Source: an uncultured Lutibacter sp.
GTDB lineage: Bacteria > Bacteroidota > Bacteroidia > Flavobacteriales > Flavobacteriaceae
Direction of reading: 5' to 3'
Assembly (NCBI RefSeq): GCF_947495725.1
Contig: NZ_CANLZZ010000002.1
Coordinates: 372,001 to 436,000 of the forward strand
DNA: 64,000 nucleotides
Part shown: positions 55,470 to 64,000 of the stretch, in pieces
How positions within the stretch are numbered: position 1 is the first letter of the stretch
How the letters are laid out: every line of letters begins with the position of its first letter
Notes under the pieces: model-generated
Told to the model about the DNA's origin: nothing
Database searches by the model: none
The model's input: only the letters and a program-made list of their open reading frames with translations
Made by a program: the position numbers and the translations under genes

Positions 55470-56891
55470 ATGAAAATATTTAAGATTGTAGTTATTGCAT
55501 TAATAGGTGTTTTTGCCCTAAACTCTTGCAATGAGGTTAAAAAAGAAACAGTTGAAAGTAAAATTTCAAAAAAGGCAAAAAAATTAGATAAGCCAAATAT
55601 CATTTTTTTATTAGCAGATGATATGGGGTATGGCGAATTAGGTTCTTACGGACAAAAAATTATAAAAACACCTTTTTTGGATTCAATTGCTTCACAAGGA
55701 TTACGATTTACCGATTTTTATGCAGGAACATCTGTTTGTTCTCCATCAAGAGCGGTATTAATGACAGGTAAACATACTGGACATTTGAGTATTCGTGGTA
55801 ACAAAGGAAAATTGCCAAATAAATGGGATAGAATTCCATTAAAAAAATCTGAAATAACTATTGGTGAAATGCTTCAAAAGGCTGGTTACCAAACAGCAAT
55901 GATTGGGAAATGGCATTTAGGAGTTCCGGAAGATATGAGTACTTGGGCAAAAGGTAGAGGTTTTGATTACGCAGTGCAGGAACAATGGGGAGTTTCAGAA
56001 AAAGGTTTAGAAATTGATGAAAGAGTTCATTGGGTAAATAATAATCAAGATTCTGTTTTTTACAATTATAACAATTACAAATGTTTAGACGAGTTTAGAA
56101 CTAATTTTGCATTGGATTATTTAGATGATAAATCTGAAGATAAACCTTTCTTTTTATACATGTCATACCGAATTCCACATGCGCATGAATTCTTTTTAAG
56201 TAAAAATGATTTGTATGAAGATAAAATTGAAGATTGGCCAGAAATTGAGCGTCGTCATGCTGCTCGTATAACAATGCTAGATGCACAAATTAAGCGATTA
56301 TTTAACAAGCTTAAGGAAAATGGTGAGTTAGAAAATACACTTATTATTTATTCAAGTGACAATGGTCCAACAAACGAAAATCATCATAGTTATAAGTTTT
56401 TCAATAGTTCAGGAAGTTTAAAAGGATATAAAAGAGACGTTTATGAAGGTGGAATTAGAGTGCCTATGATTGCTTATTGGCAAGGTAAAATAAGGGCTGG
56501 AGAAACTACCAATCATCAAGCAACTTTTTATGATATTATGCCAACTTTTGCGGAGGTTGCTAATATTGAGGCTCCAAAAAATATTGATGGAATTTCAATT
56601 TTACCAGAACTTTTGGGGAAAGAACAAAAAAAGCATGACCATTTATATTGGGAAATTCAAGAAGGTGCAAGTGTTAAAGGTTTTCGACAAGCCACTCGTT
56701 TTGGAAAGTGGAAAGCAGTTAGATATGCAAATAACTACCATACAGAAATTTATGATTTAGAAAATGATTTATATGAACAAAATGATATCTCCTCTTCTCA
56801 TCCAGATATAGTAAAAAAGGCAGAAGAAATTTTAAAGCAAGAAAGCATAAAAGATCCTCACTTTCCATTTTCGGGAGGAGTATTTAAATAA
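55470..56891 (+). CDS. Family S1 sulfatase, arylsulfatase A-like, lipoprotein
   Basis: Sulfatase of 473 residues with lipobox Cys20 (LNSC) followed by a Lys-rich spacer. Metal pair D50-D51 (DDMGYGELGSYGQ), maturation motif C90-S-P-S-R94, TGKHTGHLSIRGNKG and second metal pair D297-N298. It is a close relative of the sulfatase at 34656; both share the HTGH..IRGN block and GSLKGYKRDVYEGG-type turn. 10 bases after the previous gene. Confidence 0.93.
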   Translation: MKIFKIVVIALIGVFALNSCNEVKKETVESKISKKAKKLDKPNIIFLLADDMGYGELGSYGQKIIKTPFLDSIASQGLRFTDFYAGTSVCSPSRAVLMTGKHTGHLSIRGNKGKLPNKWDRIPLKKSEITIGEMLQKAGYQTAMIGKWHLGVPEDMSTWAKGRGFDYAVQEQWGVSEKGLEIDERVHWVNNNQDSVFYNYNNYKCLDEFRTNFALDYLDDKSEDKPFFLYMSYRIPHAHEFFLSKNDLYEDKIEDWPEIERRHAARITMLDAQIKRLFNKLKENGELENTLIIYSSDNGPTNENHHSYKFFNSSGSLKGYKRDVYEGGIRVPMIAYWQGKIRAGETTNHQATFYDIMPTFAEVANIEAPKNIDGISILPELLGKEQKKHDHLYWEIQEGASVKGFRQATRFGKWKAVRYANNYHTEIYDLENDLYEQNDISSSHPDIVKKAEEILKQESIKDPHFPFSGGVFK

Positions 56892-56906
56892 TATAAATAA
56901 AAAACA

Positions 56907-58397
56907 ATGAAAAAAATTAATTTACTTATCATACTATTCTTATCACTTAGCAGCTTAGTTGCTCAAGATAAACCAAATATAATTTGGATTATGGCAGAAG
57001 ATATGAGTACGGATTTGGAATGTTATGGAATGCCAAACGTAAAAACACCATATTTAAACAAAATGGCAAATGAAGGTATTCGATTTAACAATTGCTTTGT
57101 AACTAATTCAATTTGTTCTCCTAGCCGTTCATCAATGATGCTTGGTACACATCAGGTTAAAACAAATACGCATAACCATAGAAGTAACAGAAATGTTCCT
57201 TTAGATTCTCAATTTACCCCTTTTACTCAATTACTAAGGGAGGTTGGTTATACTACAATTTTAGGAAACCATTCTGTAATGCGACAAGGTAGAAAAATTG
57301 ATGTGAATTTTAAACATGAATCTATAGGTGAATGGGATGGTAAGACAAAGTTTGGCTTATTCGATAAATATGATCATTTTGAAAAAGCAGACCAACCATT
57401 TTTTGCTCAAATACAATTAGTAGTTACTCATAGAGGCGAATGGTGGAATGAAATTAGGGAAAAATCTAATCATCCAGTGAATCCAGATACTGTAACACTT
57501 CCAAAATATATGGCCGACCATCCTGCAATTAGATTGGATTGGGCTAAGTATTTAGACCAAATTGAATATATGGATAATGAGGTGGGAATGATTTTTAAAG
57601 AATTGGAATCTAAAGGAATGGCCGATAACACAATTGTTATTTTTATTGGAGATAATGGACGTTGTAATATTAGAGGGAAAGGGTATTTACAAGATCCAGG
57701 TTTAAGAATTCCTTTTATAATTCATTATCCTAAAAAACTAAATGGAGGTCAGGTTAACAATAAGGTTGTTTCTTCAACAGATATTACAGCTACTATATTA
57801 GACTTTGCAGGTGCAAAAGTTCCAAAATTCATGACAGGTAAACCAATTTTTGATAATAATTTTAACAGAAAATTTGTGTATGGTGCCCGTGATTTATGGG
57901 ATGAAATTCAAGAAAAATCGAGAGCTGTAACTTCAGCTGAATGGGCTTATATTAGAAATGATAAACCAGAAATTCCTTACGATGCACACCAAGCATATTT
58001 AGAGTTTTATCGACCAGCAGTTCATATAATGAGAAAAATGTATAAAGAAGGAAAATTAAATGATTTCCAAAAACCTTTTTTCGAATCTTCAAAACCAACG
58101 GAAGAACTATATAACTTAAAAGAAGATCCTCAACAATTAAATAATTTAGCATTTAATCCAAAGTATGCTAAAATATTAAAAAAACTGCGCAAAGAAACAA
58201 CATGTTTTGATAAAGAAATGGAGCCCGTTAGCTCTGTTTTTGAACCGATAATGATGACAGGTCCGGCTGTTGTGGAATGGTTAAAGAAAGAATTACCAGA
58301 AGATTATGAGCAAATGCAAAATGGTGTTGAAATTGGGTACAAAAGAATTACAAGAGCATATAAAGATGCGCATAAAAAAACCAAGATAAAAAAATAA
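56907..58397 (+). CDS. Family S1 sulfatase, sulfamidase-like
   Basis: Sulfatase of 496 residues, signal peptide cleaved near VAQ20. E31-D32 (AEDMSTDLECYG), canonical maturation motif C70-S-P-S-R74, and second metal pair D249-N250 in GDNGRCNIRGKGYLQDPG. It is of the same subgroup as the sulfatases at 15905 and 46897, but alone among them keeps the CSPSR motif. Third sulfatase in a row in this operon, just ahead of a GH2. Confidence 0.93.
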   Translation: MKKINLLIILFLSLSSLVAQDKPNIIWIMAEDMSTDLECYGMPNVKTPYLNKMANEGIRFNNCFVTNSICSPSRSSMMLGTHQVKTNTHNHRSNRNVPLDSQFTPFTQLLREVGYTTILGNHSVMRQGRKIDVNFKHESIGEWDGKTKFGLFDKYDHFEKADQPFFAQIQLVVTHRGEWWNEIREKSNHPVNPDTVTLPKYMADHPAIRLDWAKYLDQIEYMDNEVGMIFKELESKGMADNTIVIFIGDNGRCNIRGKGYLQDPGLRIPFIIHYPKKLNGGQVNNKVVSSTDITATILDFAGAKVPKFMTGKPIFDNNFNRKFVYGARDLWDEIQEKSRAVTSAEWAYIRNDKPEIPYDAHQAYLEFYRPAVHIMRKMYKEGKLNDFQKPFFESSKPTEELYNLKEDPQQLNNLAFNPKYAKILKKLRKETTCFDKEMEPVSSVFEPIMMTGPAVVEWLKKELPEDYEQMQNGVEIGYKRITRAYKDAHKKTKIKK

Positions 58398-58401
58398 TGA
58401 T

Positions 58402-60762
58402 ATGAGTTTGCGAAGGTTTACAGCTATTAAAAATGCAGGTATTTTAGGTTTATTATTTGTTACTATGTTATTTTTTCAATCTTGTAATGACGCAAAGATT
58501 GGGAAAGTAAAAATAAATTCTGACTGGAAATTTAAGTTAATTGAAGGGGACTCGAATATTGAAGAAAGATTTCATGAAGCAGACTTTGATGATTCTATTT
58601 GGACACTGGTTAGTTTACCACATACAGCAAATATTGAACCTTTAATTGTTAATAATCAATGGCAGGGAATTTGTTGGTATCGTAAATCATTCAATGTTCC
58701 AAATTCAAATTCTAACAAAAAAGTTTTTTTAGAATTAGAAGCGGCAATGAATTATTCTAAAATGTGGATAAACGGAATGGAAGTAACTTCGCATCAAGGA
58801 GGCTACCTTCCTGTTGTTGTGGATATTACAAGTTATGTAAAAGTTGGAACAGATAATACTATAGCCATTAGATTAGATAATACCGATAATTTAGTAACAG
58901 GTCCAAAACCACTTGCACGTTTAGATTTTAATATGTTTGGAGGATTGTATAGAAATGCTTGGATTACGATAAAAGACAAGGTCTATATTTCGCATCCTGT
59001 TTTGGCTAATAAAGTTGCCGGAGGAGGGATATTTATAACCTACCCGAAAGTTTCTAAAAAAGAATCAATTGTTCAAGTTAAAACTCATATTGTAAATGAA
59101 GAAAAAGAAGATAGAGAAATTGAAGTTCTTCAAAGAGTATATTTTAAAGATCAATTAATTAAAGAAATTAAATCTTCTAAAGTAACTGTTGAAGCAGGAA
59201 AGGGAATTAATGTAAACGAAAAAATTGCGTTACCTTCAGCTGAATTATGGTCACCAAAAAACCCGAATTTATACCAGCTAGAAACTGTTGTCTTTTTAAA
59301 CGGAGAGCAAATAGATAAAGAGATCAATCGTTTCGGAATTAGAAAGTTTTATTTCAAAAATAATAATTTATATATTAATGATGAAAAAACTTTTTTAAGA
59401 GGTGTAAATCGGCATCAAGAGTATCCTTATATAGGATATGCACTTTCTGATAATGCACAATACCGTGATGCAAAAAAAATTAAGGATGGAGGTTTTGATT
59501 ATATTCGACTTTCTCACTATCCGCAGTCACCGGCATTTATGGATGCGTGTGACGAGCTTGGAATTGTTGTAATTGATGCCATTTTAGGATGGCAATTTTA
59601 TGCAGATACAGATTCTTTTAGAGATTATTGTTATCGCTCAGCTAAGGATTTGATAAGAAGAGATCGTAACCATCCTTGTGTTTTAGCTTGGGAAGTTTCG
59701 TTAAATGAAACTAAAATGCCAATCTTTTTTATGGAAGAGTTAAACAAAATTGTACACGAAGAATATCCAGGGAAAAACGTGTATTCATGTGGTTGGATGG
59801 ACGATGTATATGATATTTATTTACAAGCACGCCAACACAGAATTATGCATCCTCACGAATTAAAAAATAAACCTTATTCGGTTTCTGAATATGGAGATTG
59901 GGAGTATTACTCTAAAAATGCAGGACTCAATCAGGATAAATTGCCAAATGAATTACGAGATGAGCTTAGTAGTAGACAGGCAAGGGCATTTGGAGAAGAA
60001 AGAATGTTAAGGCAAGCTTATAATGTACAAGAATCTCATAATGATAATTTAAGTATACCGGCATATTCTGATAGCTATTGGGTTATGTATGATTATAACC
60101 GAGGGTATCATGATGATATTGAACGATCGGGATTAATGGATATTTTTAGATTACCAAAATTTGGTTATTATTTTTATCAAAGTCAACGTGATTCTAACGA
60201 AGAAGTAGTATTAAAAATAGCTTCTTATTGGAATAAAAAATCACCCACAAATGTGAAAGTTTACTCTAATTGTGATGAGGTAAAACTATTTTTAAATGAT
60301 AAACTTATTGCAACTCAAAAACCTGATTCTGATAAAAATACAACTAAGTTAAACCATCCACCATTTACATTTAATATGGGTGCTTTTAAATCAGGTACAT
60401 TAAAAGCTATTGGAGTAATTAACGGTAAAGAAGTTGTAGAAGATATTGTAAAAACACCAAAGCAAGCAACCAAATTAAAAATTTGGTTAGATGAAAGTGG
60501 AAAGCCAGCTGAAGCTGGAGTAAACGATGTAATGTTCTTATATATTGCAGCAATTGATGATAATGGAACAATAATTCCAGATTTTTCTGATGAAATTGAG
60601 TTGAATATTGGAGGAGATATTGAAGTTGTAAATGTTGAAAAAATAAAAGCAGAAGCTGGTATAGCTACAGCATTAATTAGGGTTGGAGATAAATCGGGTG
60701 AAATTAAAGTGTCTGCAGAATCAAAAGAATTAAATGGAAATTTTAACTTTAACGTTCGTTAG
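58402..60762 (+). CDS. GH2 beta-galactosidase-like enzyme, lipoprotein
   Basis: GH2 of 786 residues with an SpII signal and Cys28 (FFQSC). Jelly roll (~38-205), Ig (~210-325) and barrel (~330-610) with acid/base E436 (SLNET) and nucleophile E496 (VSEYGD). GFDYIRLSHYPQSPAFMDACDELG puts it with the 10358 and 48474 GH2s, but it lacks their coiled-coil tail and is lipid-anchored instead. Start is 4 bases after the sulfatase stop. Probably an exo-beta-galactosidase on desulfated oligosaccharides. Confidence 0.9.
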   Translation: MSLRRFTAIKNAGILGLLFVTMLFFQSCNDAKIGKVKINSDWKFKLIEGDSNIEERFHEADFDDSIWTLVSLPHTANIEPLIVNNQWQGICWYRKSFNVPNSNSNKKVFLELEAAMNYSKMWINGMEVTSHQGGYLPVVVDITSYVKVGTDNTIAIRLDNTDNLVTGPKPLARLDFNMFGGLYRNAWITIKDKVYISHPVLANKVAGGGIFITYPKVSKKESIVQVKTHIVNEEKEDREIEVLQRVYFKDQLIKEIKSSKVTVEAGKGINVNEKIALPSAELWSPKNPNLYQLETVVFLNGEQIDKEINRFGIRKFYFKNNNLYINDEKTFLRGVNRHQEYPYIGYALSDNAQYRDAKKIKDGGFDYIRLSHYPQSPAFMDACDELGIVVIDAILGWQFYADTDSFRDYCYRSAKDLIRRDRNHPCVLAWEVSLNETKMPIFFMEELNKIVHEEYPGKNVYSCGWMDDVYDIYLQARQHRIMHPHELKNKPYSVSEYGDWEYYSKNAGLNQDKLPNELRDELSSRQARAFGEERMLRQAYNVQESHNDNLSIPAYSDSYWVMYDYNRGYHDDIERSGLMDIFRLPKFGYYFYQSQRDSNEEVVLKIASYWNKKSPTNVKVYSNCDEVKLFLNDKLIATQKPDSDKNTTKLNHPPFTFNMGAFKSGTLKAIGVINGKEVVEDIVKTPKQATKLKIWLDESGKPAEAGVNDVMFLYIAAIDDNGTIIPDFSDEIELNIGGDIEVVNVEKIKAEAGIATALIRVGDKSGEIKVSAESKELNGNFNFNVR

Positions 60763-60777
60763 AATAAAGTTTAAATT

Positions 60778-62058
60778 TTGAAAAAATACTTTTTAATATT
60801 AATCTCATTAGTTTGTTTGAATACTATTCATTCGCAATCTAATGAGATTAATTTATTACAAACAATCCGTTCTATTTCAAACATAGAAAATGTTAAAGGT
60901 TTAGCTGTTGAAGTAGATGTTAATACTATTACAGCATCTAAAGAAAAAGATGAAGAAAAACTAAAATATGCTTGGTTTTCAATTCCCGTTTCTTCAGTAA
61001 ATAAACAATTAGAAACTTCAAAAAATATTGAAGCTAACGTTAAAAATACAAGTAAAGAAGTATTAAAAATAATGCTTTGGATTGTTGCTGATAAAGGTTG
61101 GAATGCTGTAGGTAATTCAGTTGAAATTAAACCAAATGAAACAAAAACAGTTTCTTGTAATGTAAGAGCTACTTTTCCAGACGGTACGCCAAGATTAAAT
61201 CCAACTAACATTCAACAAATTCAATTAATGTTGATGAAAGGTCAGAAAGGTTCATCCTTTGAACTTCAAAATTTGATTGCTAACGGAAATACTTCAAAAT
61301 TTAAAGAAAACAAAAATAGGTTAGTAGTTCCAAATATGGAATTTTGCAACCCTAAAGCAGGTAAAAGAGTTGCATATAAATTGGATAATTATTCAAATTT
61401 ATATTCGGTTTTGTATTTACCTAAAAACTACAAATCCAATAAAAAGTATCCTGTGATTGTTGAATTTCCAGGGAATATTTATTACACAGATAAAGTGTAT
61501 TCTACAGGGAAACCAGAGCAATGTGTAATTGGTTATGGAATGTCTAAAGGTAAAGATGCAATTTGGGTGAGTGTGCCATTTGTAGATTATAAAAAAGATA
61601 AAATTGCTGTAAGTGGTTGGGGAAACCCTGATAATACGGCCGATTATACGATGAAAGTTGTAACCGAAATTATTGAAAAATATGGAGGAGATAAAGACAA
61701 TGTGGTTTTAACCGGATTTTCTAGAGGTGCAATTGCTTGTGGATATATTGGGTTAAGAAATGATACCATTGCTAATTTGTGGAAAGGAATTCATGCTTGT
61801 CAACATTATGATGGTGATGGTTGGGGTGGATCAAAATTGGATGAGGCTATTGAACGCTTAAAAAGATTTAAAGGAAAATCATTTTTTCAAACAGATAATA
61901 TTAGTGGTACAGAACCTAAAAACATGCTTTCAAAAGCAGCTGTAAAAACTACGTTTGTAAATTCAGGTTTAGGTGCGCACGCTTGCGATATGTTTTTAGA
62001 TAATAGACCGTCAACCTTGGAGTTGAGAAAGTGGTTTAATAATTTAATTTCCAACTAA
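60778..62058 (+). CDS. Secreted alpha/beta-hydrolase (esterase-like), TTG start
   Basis: Protein of 426 residues starting at TTG: the signal peptide KKYFLILISLVCLNTIHSQ follows directly, and the next in-frame Met is ~100 residues in, so TTG is the true start. Residues ~25-175 form a beta-sandwich resembling a carbohydrate-binding domain. Residues ~185-426 are an alpha/beta hydrolase with nucleophile S315 in GFSRGA and a C-terminal His in GAHACDMF, similar to feruloyl-esterase/PHB-depolymerase-type enzymes. Together with two SGNH esterases and the fusion at 40851, it suggests acylated substrate. Activity not certain. Confidence 0.75.
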   Translation: MKKYFLILISLVCLNTIHSQSNEINLLQTIRSISNIENVKGLAVEVDVNTITASKEKDEEKLKYAWFSIPVSSVNKQLETSKNIEANVKNTSKEVLKIMLWIVADKGWNAVGNSVEIKPNETKTVSCNVRATFPDGTPRLNPTNIQQIQLMLMKGQKGSSFELQNLIANGNTSKFKENKNRLVVPNMEFCNPKAGKRVAYKLDNYSNLYSVLYLPKNYKSNKKYPVIVEFPGNIYYTDKVYSTGKPEQCVIGYGMSKGKDAIWVSVPFVDYKKDKIAVSGWGNPDNTADYTMKVVTEIIEKYGGDKDNVVLTGFSRGAIACGYIGLRNDTIANLWKGIHACQHYDGDGWGGSKLDEAIERLKRFKGKSFFQTDNISGTEPKNMLSKAAVKTTFVNSGLGAHACDMFLDNRPSTLELRKWFNNLISN

Positions 62059-62083
62059 AATATTCTTATTAAAAGATAAAATA

Positions 62084-64000
62084 ATGAAAAATATAAAACT
62101 AATTCAATTTGTAATAATTGCTTTTTTTAGCATCAATTTAATTGGGCAAAACACTATTGATGTTCAAACTAGAAAAAAAGAAAATTTCAATAAAAATTGG
62201 AAATTTAAATTAGATGAAAAAGCAACGTATAGTGCTTCTGATTTTGATGATACCAATTGGAGAGAACTAAATTTACCGCACGATTGGAGTGTTGAAGCTG
62301 AATTTAGCGAGAATAATTCAGGTAGAAATGCTTGGCTTCCTGGAGGAATTGGATGGTATAGAAAGAGTTTTTCATTAGCAGAAATTGATAAAAATAAGCA
62401 TATTGAAATTCAGTTTGATGGTGTTTACAGACATTCTCAAATATGGGTAAATGGTAAACATGTTGGAATTCAGTATGATGGTTACACAAGTTTTTATTTT
62501 GATATTACACCGTTTGTGCATTTTGATAAAGAGAATGTAATTGTGGTGAAAGTAGATAACTCGGTACAACCAAATTGCCGTTGGTATTCAGGTTCTGGAA
62601 TTTACAGAAATGTGTGGTTAACTGTTACTGATCCTCTTCACGTAAAAAATTGGGGAACGTATATCACAACACCTCAAGTATTAAAAGAAAAAGCAGTTGT
62701 AAATATTAAGACAACTCTAGAAAACTTTAGAAAGTTGCCAAGTAATGCAATAATAAGTACCGAGATATTTAATTCTGAAGGAAAAAAAATCACTTCGAAT
62801 TCAACGGAGATTAAAGCTGATTTATTAAAAGATTATGAAATAAATCAAAATTTAGAAATTAATGCTCCTAAGCTATGGAGTGTTGCTAGCCCAACTATGT
62901 ATACGGCTATTACAAATGTGGTTGTTGATGGAAACGTTGTAGATGATTACAAAAGTACATTTGGAATAAGAACTATTCAATTTGATGCTGAAAAAGGATT
63001 TTTCTTAAATGGAGAAAATATGAAAATGAAAGGTGTCTGTTTGCATCACGATGCTGGTGTTTTAGGCGCTGCTGTACCAATTGAAGTATGGCAACGTCGT
63101 TTAAAAACGTTAAAAGAAATGGGTTGTAATGCTATAAGAACGGCACACAATCCAACGGCTCCAGAATTTATGGATTTATGTGATGAAATGGGATTTTTAG
63201 TAATGGATGAGTTTGTTGATAAATGGACCAATCACGGTGATTCTTATATGAAAAAGAATGATCCAAACAATTTCTTTAACCCACAAGGCTTTGCAGATCC
63301 TTATTTTGAAATGGAATGGGAAAAGAACTATAGCGAAACTGTTAAACGTGATAGAAACCACCCAAGTGTTATTATTTGGAGCGTTGGAAACGAAAATCAT
63401 AGTCCGGGCTCAATTCAGCAAAATGTAGGATTAAAAAAATATACATCGTTTGTCCGTTCATTAGATCCAACACGTCCAGTAATTTCTGGAATGGAAAGAG
63501 GAAAAGATGATAATCCACATGAAAAAGTTTCAGATATTATTGAATCTTGTTTGTATATGGATTTAATAGCTTTGAACTATGGAGAGCAATGGTGTAAAGA
63601 AATTGGAAAACGTAAACCTGGTAAACCATATGTAAGCACAGAAAGTTACGTGTATTTTAATAGTTCACCTGAAAAAAGATTCCCAAATATTGAGCGGTCT
63701 CCTTGGTTAGATGTTTTGGATAGCGAACATAATATGGGATTGTTTTTATGGGCAGGAATTGATTATTTAGGGGAATCTAAAAACTTTCCTAGATTAGGAA
63801 CCGATTGTGCTTTAATGGATATGGCTGGTTTTAGAAAAGAACGTTCGTATTTATATGAAGCTTTTTGGAGTGACAAACCAATGGTTAGAATAGCTGTTTA
63901 TGAAGGTGATGCAGATGATTTTTCAACCTCTGGAAGATGGGGAACACCACCAATGAATGAGAACTGGAATTTAGAAAAAGGAAAAACTTACGACTTAGTA
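62084..64000 (+). CDS. GH2 beta-galactosidase-like enzyme (3' truncated by window)
   Basis: Open frame from the ATG at 62084 to the window end: 639 codons with no stop. Signal peptide cleaved near IGQ22. LNLPHDWSVEAEF, RWYSGSGIYRNVWL, FGIRTIQFD and GVCLHHDAGVLGAAVP mark GH2. Acid/base E437 (VGNEN) and nucleophile E520 (VSTESY) are both present, so the catalytic barrel is complete and only C-terminal domains are missing. It resembles the GH2s at 36121 and 51345 in its N-terminal domains. Final gene of the window, in the operon starting at 54080. Confidence 0.9.
   Translation, partial: MKNIKLIQFVIIAFFSINLIGQNTIDVQTRKKENFNKNWKFKLDEKATYSASDFDDTNWRELNLPHDWSVEAEFSENNSGRNAWLPGGIGWYRKSFSLAEIDKNKHIEIQFDGVYRHSQIWVNGKHVGIQYDGYTSFYFDITPFVHFDKENVIVVKVDNSVQPNCRWYSGSGIYRNVWLTVTDPLHVKNWGTYITTPQVLKEKAVVNIKTTLENFRKLPSNAIISTEIFNSEGKKITSNSTEIKADLLKDYEINQNLEINAPKLWSVASPTMYTAITNVVVDGNVVDDYKSTFGIRTIQFDAEKGFFLNGENMKMKGVCLHHDAGVLGAAVPIEVWQRRLKTLKEMGCNAIRTAHNPTAPEFMDLCDEMGFLVMDEFVDKWTNHGDSYMKKNDPNNFFNPQGFADPYFEMEWEKNYSETVKRDRNHPSVIIWSVGNENHSPGSIQQNVGLKKYTSFVRSLDPTRPVISGMERGKDDNPHEKVSDIIESCLYMDLIALNYGEQWCKEIGKRKPGKPYVSTESYVYFNSSPEKRFPNIERSPWLDVLDSEHNMGLFLWAGIDYLGESKNFPRLGTDCALMDMAGFRKERSYLYEAFWSDKPMVRIAVYEGDADDFSTSGRWGTPPMNENWNLEKGKTYDLV

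Noticed and set aside
1-64000. CRISPR arrays, tRNA/rRNA genes, IS elements and riboswitches
   Set aside because: Looked for regularly spaced repeats, cloverleaf-like or conserved RNA text and transposase motifs; none seen.

Overview
The window is a 64 kb, AT-rich, entirely plus-strand stretch of a polysaccharide utilization locus (PUL). It most likely comes from a marine Bacteroidota of the Flavobacteriia type. The evidence is signal peptides ending in AQ or carrying SpII lipoboxes, A-rich leaders without Shine-Dalgarno sites, occasional TAnnTTTG promoter-like boxes, and a very high density of secreted sulfatases and glycoside hydrolases (GHs). There are 14 family S1 (formylglycine-type) sulfatases, six GH2 enzymes, and GH110, GH29, GH36/clan-D-like and clan GH-A enzymes. 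There is also a propeller-fused protein resembling GH150 lambda-carrageenase, a parallel beta-helix protein, three related five-bladed-propeller GH43/GH117-like proteins and four esterase-type proteins. No tRNA, rRNA, CRISPR, IS element, SusC/SusD pair or regulator is visible.

Layout. 1-5580: tail of an upstream gene, then two sulfatase/propeller-hydrolase pairs. 5835-12991: a distinct module of FAD-dependent oxidoreductase, a protein with a covalent-FMN attachment motif, a CstA-type carrier and a GH2; a gene-end remnant follows, then a clan GH-A hydrolase (13122-15677). 15905-17428: a single sulfatase ending at a strong terminator. 17644-23395: lambda-carrageenase-like protein and two sulfatases. 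23551-25218: a single sulfatase with its own terminator. 25406-40735: a ten-gene run (sulfatase, propeller hydrolase, two SGNH esterases, sulfatase, clan-D hydrolase, beta-helix, sulfatase, GH2, sulfatase). 40851-53804: esterase/DUF1080 fusion, GH110, GH29, sulfatase and two GH2, ending at a terminator. 54080-end: three sulfatases, GH2, esterase, and a GH2 cut by the window edge.

Working model (inference). GH110 (known to cut alpha-1,3-galactosidic bonds, including in desulfated lambda-carrageenan oligosaccharides), a GH150-like endo-enzyme, many sulfatases and several beta-galactosidase-type GH2s together point to a heavily sulfated red-algal galactan. Lambda-type carrageenan, possibly with extra side groups, is the best guess. 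Sulfatases and esterases would strip substituents, and GH2 and GH110 would alternately remove beta- and alpha-linked galactose. GH29, the clan-D enzyme and the propeller enzymes would handle side residues. The oxidoreductase/flavoprotein/CstA module and the DUF1080 fusion hint at a redox or pyruvate-handling branch that is not standard for PULs and is the best candidate for something undescribed.
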